Assembly (NCBI GenBank): GCA_023442525.1
Contig: JAEZZA010000020.1
Location: forward strand, 118,298-182,297
Direction: 5' to 3'
DNA: 64,000 nt
Origin: Bacteroidota bacterium
GTDB lineage: Bacteria > Bacteroidota > Bacteroidia > Bacteroidales > UBA10428
The position numbers were made by a program, and so were the translations under genes. Within the stretch, counting starts at the first letter, position 1; each line of letters starts with the position of its first letter. Shown piece after piece: positions 9,492 through 19,445 of the stretch. The notes beneath the pieces were generated by a model, which did not search any database, was not told where the DNA came from, and was given only the letters and a program-made list of their open reading frames with translations.

Positions 9492-12400
9492 ATGAAAAAA
9501 ATTTACATAACAACTGGTTTGGCAGGGTTGCTGCATCTGTTGTTGATCACGGGAATTTACGCCCAATCGGTTGTAATTAATGTCAATACGACTGCCGAAA
9601 AGAAAGCCATTTCACCTTATATTTTTGGTAAGAACAACAGTCTTTCAGATAATTTTCTTGGATCGGGAGATCTCAGTGCCAGCCAATGGCAGCGATTGAA
9701 AGACATGGGCATCAAAATGTTCAGGGAAAACGGCGGTAATAATTCAACCAAGTACAATTGGAGAAGGAAACTGTCGAGCCACCCCGACTGGTATAACAAT
9801 GTATATGCCCACGACTGGGGTTATGCAGCCAGGTCGTTACAGCAAAACATACCTTCGGCTCAGGGTATGTGGGCTTTTCAGCTAATTGGAAAAGCTGCAA
9901 AAACCTCTGCTCACAATTTTAACGACTGGGGTTACAATGGTTCAAAATGGTGGGAGGGCTGCGGTCAGAATCTTGCCGGAGGCGGCGTGGTTAATCCCGC
10001 TGGTGGCACGGATGCCCTGGTCGAAGGAAACCCTGATTTGTACCTGGAGACCTGGAATGCAGATTCAACAACCGGAATTCTTGATCATTGGTTTGGACCA
10101 GATGGTATCGGACTTGACAGCAACAAGATACTTTACTGGAGCATGGATAACGAACCTGAAATTTGGAACGGTACACACGATGACGTATGGCCTGTACAGC
10201 CTTCAGCTGAAGAATTCATGCAAATGTATTTTGCAACGGCTAAAAAAGCCCGGGCTAAATTTCCGGGAATAAAGCTCACTGGTCCTGTTGTGGCTAATGA
10301 ATGGCAATGGTATTGCTGGGCAGGCGATCTGATTTCCTATAAAGGGAAGAAATACCCCTGGCTGGAGTACTTTATTCTCAGAGTGGCCGAAGAACAGCAG
10401 TTAAGCGACATCAGGCTACTCGATGTACTTGATATTCATTTTTATCCAAACGAAACCGACCCGGCACAAATAGTTCAGTTACATCGAATATTTTTTGACT
10501 CAACATACGTTTACCCGGGTGCCAATGGCATAAAGAAAACAGGATCAAGCGGCTGGGACAATTCTCTTAATAAAGAATATATATTTAAGCGTTGTAACGC
10601 CTGGCTTGCAAAGTATATGGGGGCCGGTCACGGCGTAAAACTGGCAGTCACCGAAACTGCAATTAAGAAAAGAGACGATCCTGATTTGACAGCCAACTGG
10701 TATGCCTCCACATTGGGTGAATTTGCACGAAACGGGGTTGAAATATTCACTCCATGGGACTGGGTGACCGGTATGTCGGAAGTAGTGCATCTTTTTACTC
10801 ACTACTGTAAACCAAACATACTTCCCGCAATATCTTCAAACGAAAATTATGTTTCAGCCTACCCTACCATCAATAATTCAGGCGATTCAATAACTGTTTT
10901 TTTTGTTAACAGGCATCTTAAAGATTCGAAGCCCGTTACATTATATCTTGAGAATTTCTATGTGGATGACGGCCCTTATAATTTTTACACCCTTTCGGAT
11001 CTGCCGGCATCGGAAACCTTTGTTTCTCATACCCAAAATGCTCTCAACCTGAGTACAGTAGTAGTTAAGGACAATATTATCCAATTAATACTGGATCCGT
11101 TATCGGTTTCGGCTCTTGTCCTGAAAAGGGGCAAGTTTGATATTGCACCTTCACTTATCGACACCTTTGCTACCCAGGCCACCAAAGATCTTTATGAATT
11201 CCTTAAGTCTCAGTTCGGCAATCACATTATCTCGGGGCAGACGCACGACTATTATAATCAACTGAAAACCGTTGCCGGTAAATCACCTATGCTCCGGGCA
11301 GGCGATTTTCAGCACTATACACAGGGATACCCATATCTGTGGTCAAATGAAATCGGCGGTCACACTTACGGGTACGACACTCAGGCTAATACAGTGAGCA
11401 CGCTCATTTCGTGGTACAATGGTACCGATAAAAAAGGAATCGTTTCCATGCAATGGCACTGGCACGATCCCCTGAGCGATTCTACCAGTAATGTCAGCAC
11501 CAATACTTTCTATACCGATCAGACCAGTTTCGATATCCGGAGGGCGGTTATCCCGGGAACCTTTGAATATGACTGCGTAATTCGGGATATTGACAGTATT
11601 GCCACACAGCTTAAAAAATTCCAGTCAGCCGGAATTCCGGTATTATGGCGACCCCTGCACGAAGCTGGCGGAGGATGGTTCTGGTGGGGAGCTCACGGCC
11701 CCGAACCCTGCCTGGCACTTTGGGATATTCTTATTGAACGTTTGAAAAATCATCATCAACTCCATAATCTGATTTGGGTTTGGTCAAGTCCCGAGCCGGA
11801 TTGGTACCCCGGTAACGATAAGGTGGATATCATTGGATATGATTCCTATCCGGGTGCGTTCAATTATACCAACCAGAAGGCAATATTTGATAACCTGTAC
11901 ACCATTACCGATGGTGAAAAGCTTATCGCGATGACTGAAAACGGTCCTATTCCTGATCCCGTGGCGTGCATTGAAGGTGATTCCCCCTGGTTGTTTTTCA
12001 TGTCATGGAATAATCTGGTGGAAACTCAAAACACAACAGATCATATCCGTAGTGTTTATAATAATCCTCTGGTGGTTAAACTTGAAAGTTTCGATCCTCC
12101 GGAATACAGTGTTACTATTAAGTTGCTTCGTGATCTGACTTTTGAACCTCTGCAATCCAACGCAGTTGTATTTAACGGGGTTACCGAAGTTACTGATTTT
12201 GAAGGTGAAGTTACTTATACTGTGACTCCCGGAAGTTATGATTACCTGGTACAGCTAACATCATACGAAAGTAAGGAGGGTACTTTCGAAATTACATCGG
12301 ATACATCCTTTACCATATTATTACAGCAAACTCATGCAAATATAAGGATCCGGTTAAGAGAAGAGTCTCGTCCGGTTGCAAACGCCGTTGTGGCATTGAA

Positions 12401-12827
12401 TGGCGACACCATGTTGACCAGTAGCCTTGGAGACGCCGTGTACAATCAACGTCCGGTTAGTCAAATATATTCCTACACTGTAAATAAAGAAGGATATGAA
12501 GAGCTTTCAGGCACGGTACAACTGGCGCGTGATACAATTGTACAACTTGAAATGACCCGAATTGTACTGTCAGCAGGATATGGATCCGGAGATATAAAAT
12601 TCACCATCTGGCCAAATCCTGCTGATGAATACGTTCATTTCGGATTGCCGGACGGCAATCAGCCCGTTCAGGTACAAATTACAGGCGTAAACGGCGGTTT
12701 TACGAAAAATACATCGGTACAGAATCCGCCCTGGCGAATCAGTGTAAACGACCTGGCTCCGGGGATTTATGTTCTGCAGGTTATTTGTAAGGAATCGGTT
12801 TATAAGGGGCTGTTTTCAAAACAGTGA
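9492..12827 (+). CDS. Bifunctional GH44-GH26 glycanase with T9SS type A sorting signal
   Basis: 1111 residues. Signal peptide about 1-25 (IYAQS). A GH44-like module spans about 26-545: SPYIFGKN, MFRENGGNNSTKYNW, acid/base Glu221 in WSMDNEPEIWNG, and probable nucleophile Glu388 in LAVTETA. A GH26 module spans about 555-870: acid/base Glu724 in WRPLHEAGGGWFWWG and nucleophile Glu816 in IAMTENGPIPDP. Two short beta domains (about 870-1035) and a T9SS tail (IWPNPADEYVHFG to the end) follow. Family knowledge: GH44 cleaves xyloglucan, CMC and mixed glucans; GH26 is mainly beta-mannanase. One polypeptide could therefore attack both backbones in glucomannan-rich plant wall. All four catalytic residues are present, so both modules look active. 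It lies 113 bp after the GH5 gene on the same strand. Confidence 0.92.
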   Translation: MKKIYITTGLAGLLHLLLITGIYAQSVVINVNTTAEKKAISPYIFGKNNSLSDNFLGSGDLSASQWQRLKDMGIKMFRENGGNNSTKYNWRRKLSSHPDWYNNVYAHDWGYAARSLQQNIPSAQGMWAFQLIGKAAKTSAHNFNDWGYNGSKWWEGCGQNLAGGGVVNPAGGTDALVEGNPDLYLETWNADSTTGILDHWFGPDGIGLDSNKILYWSMDNEPEIWNGTHDDVWPVQPSAEEFMQMYFATAKKARAKFPGIKLTGPVVANEWQWYCWAGDLISYKGKKYPWLEYFILRVAEEQQLSDIRLLDVLDIHFYPNETDPAQIVQLHRIFFDSTYVYPGANGIKKTGSSGWDNSLNKEYIFKRCNAWLAKYMGAGHGVKLAVTETAIKKRDDPDLTANWYASTLGEFARNGVEIFTPWDWVTGMSEVVHLFTHYCKPNILPAISSNENYVSAYPTINNSGDSITVFFVNRHLKDSKPVTLYLENFYVDDGPYNFYTLSDLPASETFVSHTQNALNLSTVVVKDNIIQLILDPLSVSALVLKRGKFDIAPSLIDTFATQATKDLYEFLKSQFGNHIISGQTHDYYNQLKTVAGKSPMLRAGDFQHYTQGYPYLWSNEIGGHTYGYDTQANTVSTLISWYNGTDKKGIVSMQWHWHDPLSDSTSNVSTNTFYTDQTSFDIRRAVIPGTFEYDCVIRDIDSIATQLKKFQSAGIPVLWRPLHEAGGGWFWWGAHGPEPCLALWDILIERLKNHHQLHNLIWVWSSPEPDWYPGNDKVDIIGYDSYPGAFNYTNQKAIFDNLYTITDGEKLIAMTENGPIPDPVACIEGDSPWLFFMSWNNLVETQNTTDHIRSVYNNPLVVKLESFDPPEYSVTIKLLRDLTFEPLQSNAVVFNGVTEVTDFEGEVTYTVTPGSYDYLVQLTSYESKEGTFEITSDTSFTILLQQTHANIRIRLREESRPVANAVVALNGDTMLTSSLGDAVYNQRPVSQIYSYTVNKEGYEELSGTVQLARDTIVQLEMTRIVLSAGYGSGDIKFTIWPNPADEYVHFGLPDGNQPVQVQITGVNGGFTKNTSVQNPPWRISVNDLAPGIYVLQVICKESVYKGLFSKQ

Positions 12828-12834
12828 CTTCAAA

Positions 12835-13608
12835 CTAAAATTTCAGATAGAAAGCCGCGGTTAGCTTTTTATAATCCTCACTGAATTCTCCGGCTGCACT
12901 CCGGATCGCTATTATATCCTCAGTACATTTTTTTCCCTGTTCCTGGCCGAATTCGATCAGACATCGGATATTTTTCTTCCCTTCATAAGGTTTAATGAAA
13001 GTTCTCCTTATGGGATACAACAAATAGAAAAAAGCCGTGGATATCAGGTATTCGATATCTTCTGCCGGGTAGATAATTGAAACGATACCAGAATTAGTTA
13101 ATACCCGGGCTGCATTATACAATAATAAATCAGCACTAAGTTTATCATTATGCCTTGCCATGGATCGTGAATCGGCGGGCGGCTTCAATGAATCCCTAAA
13201 AAACGGAGGATTTGATATGATCAGATCATATTTTGTACCCGTTGCATGTGCATGACTAAAGTCCTGAAACGAGTCATTTACAACCCTGATGCGATGACTC
13301 CAGTTTGATCCTCTGCAATTCTCTTCAGCCTGCATGGCAGCGGCAGGGTTGATTTCCACAGCTTCGATCTGAGCACTTTTTGATCGTTGTGCGCACATCA
13401 GTGCAAGAAGTCCTGTTCCTGAACCCACATCCAGGATATTCCCCTCATCAGGTACAGTTGCCCAGGCACCCAGCAGCACACCATCGGTGCCTACTTTCAT
13501 GGCACACCGGTCCTGGTAAATTGTAAATTGCTTAAATTGAAAATAATCGTTCAATTTAACAGATGTTGGATTATTCAAAAATACTGATCCCAAACAGTGC
13601 AAAATCAT
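12835..13608 (-). CDS. trmN6: tRNA1(Val) (adenine37-N6)-methyltransferase family (TrmN6/YfiC-like)
   Basis: A class I SAM-dependent methyltransferase. It shows the family opening FQFKQFTIYQDRCAMKVGTDGVLLGAW, split here by nothing but two residues of variation, then the SAM motif ILDVGSGTGLLALM and the adenine-binding tetrad NPPF in LIISNPPFF. The ATG at 13608 overlaps the upstream gene by 38 bp and adds about 18 residues not usual in the family. A TTG at 13554, beginning LNDYFQFKQF, would match the normal family start better, so the true N-terminus is uncertain. It is last in the tatA-lolD-DUF2400-trmN6 run and converges with the GH44-GH26 gene, with only 7 bp between the stops. Confidence 0.86.
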   Translation of the reverse strand: MILHCLGSVFLNNPTSVKLNDYFQFKQFTIYQDRCAMKVGTDGVLLGAWATVPDEGNILDVGSGTGLLALMCAQRSKSAQIEAVEINPAAAMQAEENCRGSNWSHRIRVVNDSFQDFSHAHATGTKYDLIISNPPFFRDSLKPPADSRSMARHNDKLSADLLLYNAARVLTNSGIVSIIYPAEDIEYLISTAFFYLLYPIRRTFIKPYEGKKNIRCLIEFGQEQGKKCTEDIIAIRSAAGEFSEDYKKLTAAFYLKF

Positions 13609-14326
13609 ATTTCACCGGATCATTGGGATCGAATTCTTTCAGCCGGCTGGTTAATTCATTCACCGCCTGCCAGTCGTCATTCTTTCGGTTAAGCAAACCT
13701 AACCTTCGTGCGGTACGGCCTGTATGAAGGTCTAGCGGGATTGATAGCCACGAAGGACTTATCTCCTTCCACAAACCAAAATCGACACCTTTTGAATCAT
13801 CACGAACCATCCACCTGAGGAACATATTCAGCCGTTTGGCCGATGAGCCTTTTTGCACGTTTGGCACATGTTTTAAGGTTCGTGAAGGATATTCTTTTTC
13901 GAAAAATACAGATCTGAAGGATGCTATTGCTGTTCCGGCATTTTCACCGGTCTTAAATCCGGCCATAAAAACAGTCTTTAGTCCTCCTTTATTCTGATAG
14001 ATATTCCTGAGTGAATGCAGGAAATAGATGGTGTCGGTTGCATTAAATGTCCGGTGACAAAAATTTTCAAACCTGGAAAATTCTTTTGACCGGGCATGGG
14101 TAATAAATTCGAAAGGACTGTTGTCCATAAGATTCATTAATTCCTTTGATTTGTTGATGATAGTTTTTCGCTGTCCCCATGCCAAAGTGGCTGCAAGGAA
14201 GCCAGAAATCTCTATATCTTCGGGATTTATGAAAAGATGCGGGATTTGTATGGGATCAGATTCAATGAATTCCGGACGGTTATAAAGTTCAACTTTCTCA
14301 TCGAGGTAATCTTTAATTCCTTCCAT
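13571..14326 (-). CDS. TIGR02757/DUF2400 family protein
   Basis: 251 residues, the usual size for this family. The opening (LDEKVELYNRPEFIESDPI) and the segment GFLAATLAWGQRKTIINKS, with FLRWMVRDD and WLSIPLDLHTGRTARRLGLL further on, match the conserved blocks of DUF2400. Helix-hairpin-helix/glycosylase-like folds have been suggested for the family, but no activity is established to my knowledge. No signal peptide, so cytoplasmic. The end overlaps the trmN6-like gene by 38 bp, and it follows lolD by 34 bp, which indicates cotranscription. Confidence 0.85.
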   Translation of the reverse strand: MEGIKDYLDEKVELYNRPEFIESDPIQIPHLFINPEDIEISGFLAATLAWGQRKTIINKSKELMNLMDNSPFEFITHARSKEFSRFENFCHRTFNATDTIYFLHSLRNIYQNKGGLKTVFMAGFKTGENAGTAIASFRSVFFEKEYPSRTLKHVPNVQKGSSAKRLNMFLRWMVRDDSKGVDFGLWKEISPSWLSIPLDLHTGRTARRLGLLNRKNDDWQAVNELTSRLKEFDPNDPVKYDFALFGISIFE

Positions 14327-14360
14327 TTTATTCCAAACCTCAAACCTTAATACTTAAACC

Positions 14361-15017
14361 TCACACCAATACCCCATCGTGCATGGTAATTGTCCTGTCG
14401 CTCATTCCGGCCAACTCATTGTCATGTGTAACAATCACAAAAGTTTGGTTAAACTGATTACGCAGGGTAAAAAACAATTCGTGCAATTCCTTTTTGTTTT
14501 GTGAATCGAGGTTTCCCGATGGCTCATCGGCCAGTACAACGTCGGGGTTGTTGATCAAAGCCCTTGCAACAGCCACACGCTGCTGTTCTCCACCCGATAG
14601 TTCATTGGGTTTATGATCCGTCCTGGATTTAAGACCGAGAAAATCGAGTAATTCGTGTGCCTTCTTCTGGGCTTCGGATTTGGGTGTTCCGGTAATAAAA
14701 GCGGGAATGCAAACATTCTCGAGTGCAGTGAACTCCGGGAGCAAATGATGGAACTGAAAAACAAAACCAATATGACTGTTACGAAAACGGGCCAGCTCTT
14801 TATCGCGCAGATCATTAACCCGTGTACCGTTTATCAGGATTGCCCCTTCCGAGGGTTTCATTAATGTACCGGCAATCTGCAGGAATGTTGTTTTGCCTGC
14901 ACCGCTGGCTCCGACAATGGAAATAATCTCACCTTTTTCAACAGTTGTGGTAATTCCCTTTAAAACCTGAAGGTTGCCGAATGATTTCCGGATGTCTTTG
15001 GCTTCTATCAGGGCCAT
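14361..15017 (-). CDS. lolD: LolD-like ABC transporter ATP-binding protein
   Basis: 218 residues, an isolated ABC ATPase. Walker A is GASGAGKTT (36-44), the signature is [15 protein letters not shown] (about 139-153), and Walker B is [13 protein letters not shown]. The Q-loop region [16 protein letters not shown] is typical of the LolD/MacB/FtsE group. In Gram-negative bacteria LolD powers release of lipoproteins from the inner membrane with LolC/E permeases. No permease gene is adjacent; a LolC/E-like permease lies 43 kb away at 57700. Assignment to Lol rather than another MacB-type exporter is by similarity and is fairly but not fully secure. Confidence 0.85.
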   Translation of the reverse strand: MALIEAKDIRKSFGNLQVLKGITTTVEKGEIISIVGASGAGKTTFLQIAGTLMKPSEGAILINGTRVNDLRDKELARFRNSHIGFVFQFHHLLPEFTALENVCIPAFITGTPKSEAQKKAHELLDFLGLKSRTDHKPNELSGGEQQRVAVARALINNPDVVLADEPSGNLDSQNKKELHELFFTLRNQFNQTFVIVTHDNELAGMSDRTITMHDGVLV

Positions 15018-15047
15018 AACTGAATTATATGCGGTTATTTAAGCGGA

Positions 15048-15434
15048 TCATTCCTTTTCTTCTGCTTCATCCACATCCTTTTTAAATTCTTCAGCTGCTC
15101 CATCGACTTCTTTTTTAAATTCAGTTGTTGCTGAATTGATGGTGTTACTGAAGTCTTCCGTTGCCTTATTAATATCGGATGTGATGTCGCTTGTAATTTC
15201 AGTGATATTTCTTCTGATACCGCTAACACTTTCACTGATCTCACGGGTTATGCCATCGGTACTCTGGCTGATTTCCCGCTTAATATCATCGGTAGCCCGC
15301 TTGAATTCGCGTAATCCCTTTCCCAATCCCTTTGCCATTTCCGGTATTTTATTCGATCCGAACAAGAGGAGAAAGACCAGAACTACAAGAAATATTTCGC
15401 CTCCGCTGAGAAATAATATGATTAATGGATACAT
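15048..15434 (-). CDS. tatA: TatA/TatE-type twin-arginine translocase subunit
   Basis: 128 residues from the ATG at 15434. A longer frame to 15473 would place 13 polar residues before the membrane helix, so it is rejected. The N-terminal membrane helix (about 8-27, EIFLVVLVFLLLFGSNKIP) and the following amphipathic helix (MAKGLGKGLREFKRATDDI) are the TatA signature. The long C-terminal tail (about 50-128) is a run of charged, heptad-like segments with alternating I/V and T/S, as in extended Bacteroidota TatA proteins. It acts in the inner membrane with TatC to export folded proteins. It lies 30 bp upstream of lolD; TatC is not in the window. Confidence 0.9.
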   Translation of the reverse strand: MYPLIILFLSGGEIFLVVLVFLLLFGSNKIPEMAKGLGKGLREFKRATDDIKREISQSTDGITREISESVSGIRRNITEITSDITSDINKATEDFSNTINSATTEFKKEVDGAAEEFKKDVDEAEEKE

Positions 15435-15474
15435 ATACTCAAATTGATCATGCAAATATAACAAAGAAGACAAG

Positions 15475-15503
15475 AAAAAACCCCGGTCACGAGCCGGGGT
15501 TTT
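15475..15503 (-). terminator. Rho-independent terminator after secDF
   Basis: A CCCCGG/CCGGGG stem (15481-15486 with 15494-15499), extended by A-T pairs at its base, has a 7-nt loop. Read on the minus strand it ends in at least six T. It lies 20 bp past the secDF stop and just upstream of tatA, so it separates the two transcription units. Confidence 0.9.
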
Positions 15504-15523
15504 CGAATTTCATTTATGTTTTA

Positions 15524-18500
15524 TTATTTGGCAGATGCCTTTATTTCTTTATTCTTACGCGTATCATAAACCAATGCTGTGGCAATAAATACAGTAGAAT
15601 AAACTCCGGAGAAAAGACCAAGCAGAAGTGCAAATGCAAAGCCCCTGACGCTCTCACCGGTGTAGAAGAATATAATGCCAACTGTGATCAACACCGTAAG
15701 TGAAGTAATAATGGTACGACTGAACGTGTCATTTACCGCCTTATTCATCAATGTAGCGTAATCCATCTTGGGATGAAGTGCTTTATACTCCCGGATACGG
15801 TCGAATATAACCACCGTGTCGTTTACCGAGTAACCGATAATGGTAAGAATTGCAGCAATAAACGTTTGATCCATCTCCATTGAGAAAGGCATTAAACCGT
15901 AGAGTAATGAGAACATGGCTATTACAAAGAAGGCATCATGTGCCAGAGAAGCCATCGCTCCGAGTCCGAAGCTCCAGTTACGGAACCGTAATCCGATATA
16001 TAGGAACATAAAGAAGAGCGATATAATAAGAGCTATAAACGAATCCCTCTTGATATCCGCGGCAATCGTCGGCCCTACCTTCTGTAGTCCCTGTACATTT
16101 TCTCCTCTGAATTGTTCAAAAGAGACATTCTCTGGTAATAATGACTTAACCCCATTATAAATTTTCTGTTCGATTTCAGTTTCAACCTCGGAATCCTCAG
16201 ATTCAACACCATACTTGGTAGTTATCCTTACCTTATCTTCACTGCCGTAAGTAATAACGGTAGGACGCATACCGAGTTCGGATTCAATCATATCAGCAAC
16301 ATCCTGGTTATTTACAGGTTTATCAAACTGTACGATATAATTGCGTCCGCCGGCAAAATCAACACCCTCATCCAGACCGCGAACGAAGAGTGAAATGACA
16401 CCAATTACTATTATAACTGAAGAAATAGTATAAAAGACCTTACGGTTCTTGATATAGTTAAGATTGATATTCTTGAATGCACCAGTCGAAAGTTTTGTTG
16501 AGAACGTAAGTTTGTAACCTTTATCAAGCATTATTTCAAATACCAGTCTGCTGATGAATATGGCAGCAAACATAGAAGTAATGATACCTACTACGAGAGT
16601 AGTTGCAAATCCTTTAACAGGTCCTGTACCCAGGAAATAAAGTATTATTCCGGTGATAAGTGTTGTAAGGTTACCATCGACAATAGCCGACAATGCATTT
16701 TTGTAACCGTCGGCAACTGCCATTCGTACGCCCTTACCTGCGGAAATTTCTTCACGGATACGCTCAAATATAAGTACATTGGCATCTACCGACATACCAA
16801 TTGTAAGCACAACGCCGGCGATACCCGGAAGGGTAAGCACAAGGCCGAGTGAGGCAAGCACACCAAACAGGAAGAACATGTTGAGGAAAAGTGCAATATC
16901 CGCTACAACTCCTGCCCTTCGTGTATAATAGAAAATCATGAAGGCGAAAATCAACACAAATGATATGAGCAGTGAGTTCATACCTGAATTGATAGATTCC
17001 TTACCCAGCGAGGGTCCGATTACTTCTTCCTGGATTATTTTACAGGGTGCGGGCATGGTACCCGATTTCAGAAGGTTTGCAAGGTCAGCTGCTTCTTCAG
17101 GAGTGAAATGTCCACTGATCCTTGAACTTCCATTTGGAATTTCTTCATTAACTCTTGGATAGGAATACACGTAATTATCCATAACCACGGCTATGATCTT
17201 ACCAACATTCTCCCGGGTAAGTCTGGCCCAAATCTGCGTTCCCTGAGCGTTCATGTCCATCGACACAAAAGCTTCCGCAGTGTTCTGGTCGTATTCATTA
17301 ACCGCGCGGGTTATAACGTCACCGGTAAGCGGAGCCCGATTATCGCGGCTCGTTACTTTTATGGCATGTATCTCAAAGTAATCGGTTGATTTGCGTGAGT
17401 TCGGATTCTGGATAGGCTTGGCCGACCACAGGTATCTGAAATCGCGTGGGAACATACCACGTTGCATACCCAGCCTTAGATACTGATTAACTTTTGCGGT
17501 ATCCCTGAAATGAACCTGACCAAATACCGATCCGGGGATCAGCTCATTATTCTGTGTTACATAGGGGATCAGAACGGTGAAAAGCGGATTTTCTTTGAAA
17601 AATTCCTCGGCAGTTGCATTTGAAGCAGTATCTTCAGTACCTGAAGCCGGGTCGCCTGTTAACTGCTCGAGCAAAGACGGTTCACCGGCACCTGTGGAAT
17701 CAGTAGGAGTTGCTGATACTGTGCTCTGTGTACCTGAAACAGCTGCAGGGCTTCCTGAAGTTGATGTTGAGGGAGTTGTATTCTTGTTGATTTCTCTTAC
17801 ATAGTCGTTCAGCGACATTAAACCATTGCGGATTACTGCATCGGTATTGTCGTAGGTCTCCCAGAATTCAAGCCGGGCCGCACCCTGCAAAAGCTTACGA
17901 ACACGATCTTTTTCCGATACACCCGGTAACTCAACAAGTATCCTGTCGCCGCTCTGAAGCCGTTGAACATTTGGAGAAGTAACTCCAAAATGGTCGATAC
18001 GGGTTGAAATGATATTGAATGAATTTGAAATAGCTTTATCAGCTTCTTCCCGGATAATCCGCAATACTTCACTGTTCGGAGTATTATAATTGATACGTTC
18101 GCGGAATTCAGATGTGGTAAAAAGTGCAGATAACCTGGCATTGGGATCAACCTGTTCAAAAGCTCTTCCGAATAAGGTAACAAAATCCTCACCCGAGCCT
18201 ATCTGGTTTCTTCTGGCAATTTCAATTGCCTTGTTGAATGTGGTATCACGGCTGTAATTGGCCATTGACCGCACAACATCAACCACCGAAACTTCGAGAA
18301 CTACGTTCATACCACCCTGGAGGTCGAGACCAAGGTTGATCTCACGCTCCTGGCATTCACGGTAGGTGTATTTCTTTAACCACAAAAAATTATATACAGG
18401 TTCACTGGCAACCGAGTCGAGGTAATATTCGGCCTTCTTCAGATCCACAGCATTGTTTTCGTCGCGCGCATAAGCCTGCGCGTCCCTTTTTACTTTATAA

Positions 18501-18583
18501 GTAACCACAGTAAATGAAAGCTGGTAAATGCAAACCAGCACCAACGCTATAGCCAGTGTCCAAATGGCTCCTTTGTTACGCAT
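15524..18583 (-). CDS. secDF: Fused protein translocase subunit SecDF
   Basis: 1019 residues, a SecD-SecF fusion with twelve predicted membrane segments. SecD part (about 1-700): first helix at 8-26, a large periplasmic P1 region containing a Ser/Thr/Pro-rich low-complexity insert (about 270-320), then the membrane block with GMSVDANVLIFERIREE. SecF part (about 700-1019): IGVISLFVRGLDEGVDFAGG, then GYSVNDTVVIFDRIREY. The acidic residues in these two membrane motifs belong to the proton path in the family. SecDF uses the proton gradient to pull exported proteins through SecYEG on the periplasmic side. It has its own promoter and terminator and so appears monocistronic. Confidence 0.96.
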   Translation of the reverse strand: MRNKGAIWTLAIALVLVCIYQLSFTVVTYKVKRDAQAYARDENNAVDLKKAEYYLDSVASEPVYNFLWLKKYTYRECQEREINLGLDLQGGMNVVLEVSVVDVVRSMANYSRDTTFNKAIEIARRNQIGSGEDFVTLFGRAFEQVDPNARLSALFTTSEFRERINYNTPNSEVLRIIREEADKAISNSFNIISTRIDHFGVTSPNVQRLQSGDRILVELPGVSEKDRVRKLLQGAARLEFWETYDNTDAVIRNGLMSLNDYVREINKNTTPSTSTSGSPAAVSGTQSTVSATPTDSTGAGEPSLLEQLTGDPASGTEDTASNATAEEFFKENPLFTVLIPYVTQNNELIPGSVFGQVHFRDTAKVNQYLRLGMQRGMFPRDFRYLWSAKPIQNPNSRKSTDYFEIHAIKVTSRDNRAPLTGDVITRAVNEYDQNTAEAFVSMDMNAQGTQIWARLTRENVGKIIAVVMDNYVYSYPRVNEEIPNGSSRISGHFTPEEAADLANLLKSGTMPAPCKIIQEEVIGPSLGKESINSGMNSLLISFVLIFAFMIFYYTRRAGVVADIALFLNMFFLFGVLASLGLVLTLPGIAGVVLTIGMSVDANVLIFERIREEISAGKGVRMAVADGYKNALSAIVDGNLTTLITGIILYFLGTGPVKGFATTLVVGIITSMFAAIFISRLVFEIMLDKGYKLTFSTKLSTGAFKNINLNYIKNRKVFYTISSVIIVIGVISLFVRGLDEGVDFAGGRNYIVQFDKPVNNQDVADMIESELGMRPTVITYGSEDKVRITTKYGVESEDSEVETEIEQKIYNGVKSLLPENVSFEQFRGENVQGLQKVGPTIAADIKRDSFIALIISLFFMFLYIGLRFRNWSFGLGAMASLAHDAFFVIAMFSLLYGLMPFSMEMDQTFIAAILTIIGYSVNDTVVIFDRIREYKALHPKMDYATLMNKAVNDTFSRTIITSLTVLITVGIIFFYTGESVRGFAFALLLGLFSGVYSTVFIATALVYDTRKNKEIKASAK

Positions 18584-18624
18584 TATTAGCTATAAATTAG
18601 TTTATAATAAATTTTTAAGTGCCG

Positions 18625-18656
18625 CAAATATATAAAAATTTCCCGTCGTCGCTCAA
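18625..18656 (-). promoter_or_regulatory. secDF: Predicted Bacteroidetes-type promoter for secDF
   Basis: On the minus strand TATATTTG (18625-18632) matches the -7 consensus TAnnTTTG exactly. A TTG core (18654-18656) lies 21 nt upstream, as expected for the -33 element. Transcription would begin about 35 nt before the ATG. Confidence 0.65.
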
Positions 18657-18707
18657 CAGACGTGATGAAATAGTCGGAATGTTTAAGAGGTTTTAAGTGT
18701 TAAAGGT

Positions 18708-19280
18708 TTAAGGTGTTAACGAAAGCTTCTTCGCCTCAATAACAAGCTGCTCAAACCAGTTCTTGCCATACTTTCTTTCAAGAGCATCACGGGTAAACTG
18801 ATATACCGTCGTATTCAAGGTATTACCGCGAATTATCGCAGGATGACAGATCTCCCATTTGTCGTAATTTACGGCATCGCTATACCGGTATTTTTTAATC
18901 CGTACCGGGTATAAGTGACATGACAATGGTTTTCTGAAACTGATCACGCCTTCATTATAGGCCTTTTCAATTGCACAAAAGGCAATTCCGTTTTCAAAAA
19001 CAACGTAAGCGCATTCCTTTCCGTTGTTTAGAGGTGTAACCTTGTCGTTTTCTACATCAATTACCCAGGTACCGTATGTTTCAATAGTCTTAACCGATTC
19101 TTCGCCCAGGTAACATTTGACCGATGGATATATTTCTTCCAGAATGGCCGTTTCCTCATCTTCGAGAGGGGCGCCTGAATCACCGGCCACACAACAGGCC
19201 CCTTTACATGCAGCGAGATCACAACTGAATTTCGATTCAATCAGATCATGACTGATAACGGCTTTCCCAATCGCCAGCAT
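18708..19280 (-). CDS. DUF3109 family cysteine-rich protein
   Basis: 190 residues. The conserved cluster CDLAACKGACC lies at about residues 19-29 and further cysteines occur in VKCYLGEE, NGKECAYV, IAFCAIEKAY, SCHLYPVR and WEICHP. This spacing is that of DUF3109 and related zinc- or iron-sulfur-binding proteins (the YkgJ/CxxCxxCC superfamily). The biochemical role is not known; metal binding is inferred from the cysteines. No signal peptide, so cytoplasmic. It is transcribed away from glnN, with a -7-like TACCTTTG at 19294-19301 close to the ATG. Confidence 0.85.
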   Translation of the reverse strand: MLAIGKAVISHDLIESKFSCDLAACKGACCVAGDSGAPLEDEETAILEEIYPSVKCYLGEESVKTIETYGTWVIDVENDKVTPLNNGKECAYVVFENGIAFCAIEKAYNEGVISFRKPLSCHLYPVRIKKYRYSDAVNYDKWEICHPAIIRGNTLNTTVYQFTRDALERKYGKNWFEQLVIEAKKLSLTP

Positions 19281-19293
19281 ACAAGTTTTTTTG

Positions 19294-19301
19294 CAAAGGT
19301 A
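19294..19301 (-). promoter_or_regulatory. Possible -7 promoter element for the DUF3109 gene
   Basis: TACCTTTG on the minus strand matches TAnnTTTG and lies 13 nt before the ATG. No -33 TTTG is found at the proper spacing, so the call is tentative and would imply a very short leader. Confidence 0.35.
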
Positions 19302-19445
19302 AAAAGGATTAGTTATGATTTATGAGTTAATCACAAAACTTAAAATCAATTATAATTCGTAAATCGTAAATCAATAATTAATTCACCCCCTTTTTTTCCA
19401 CCTTCTGTCAATTTTTTTTATTTTTTTTGAAATTATCTCCAATTT

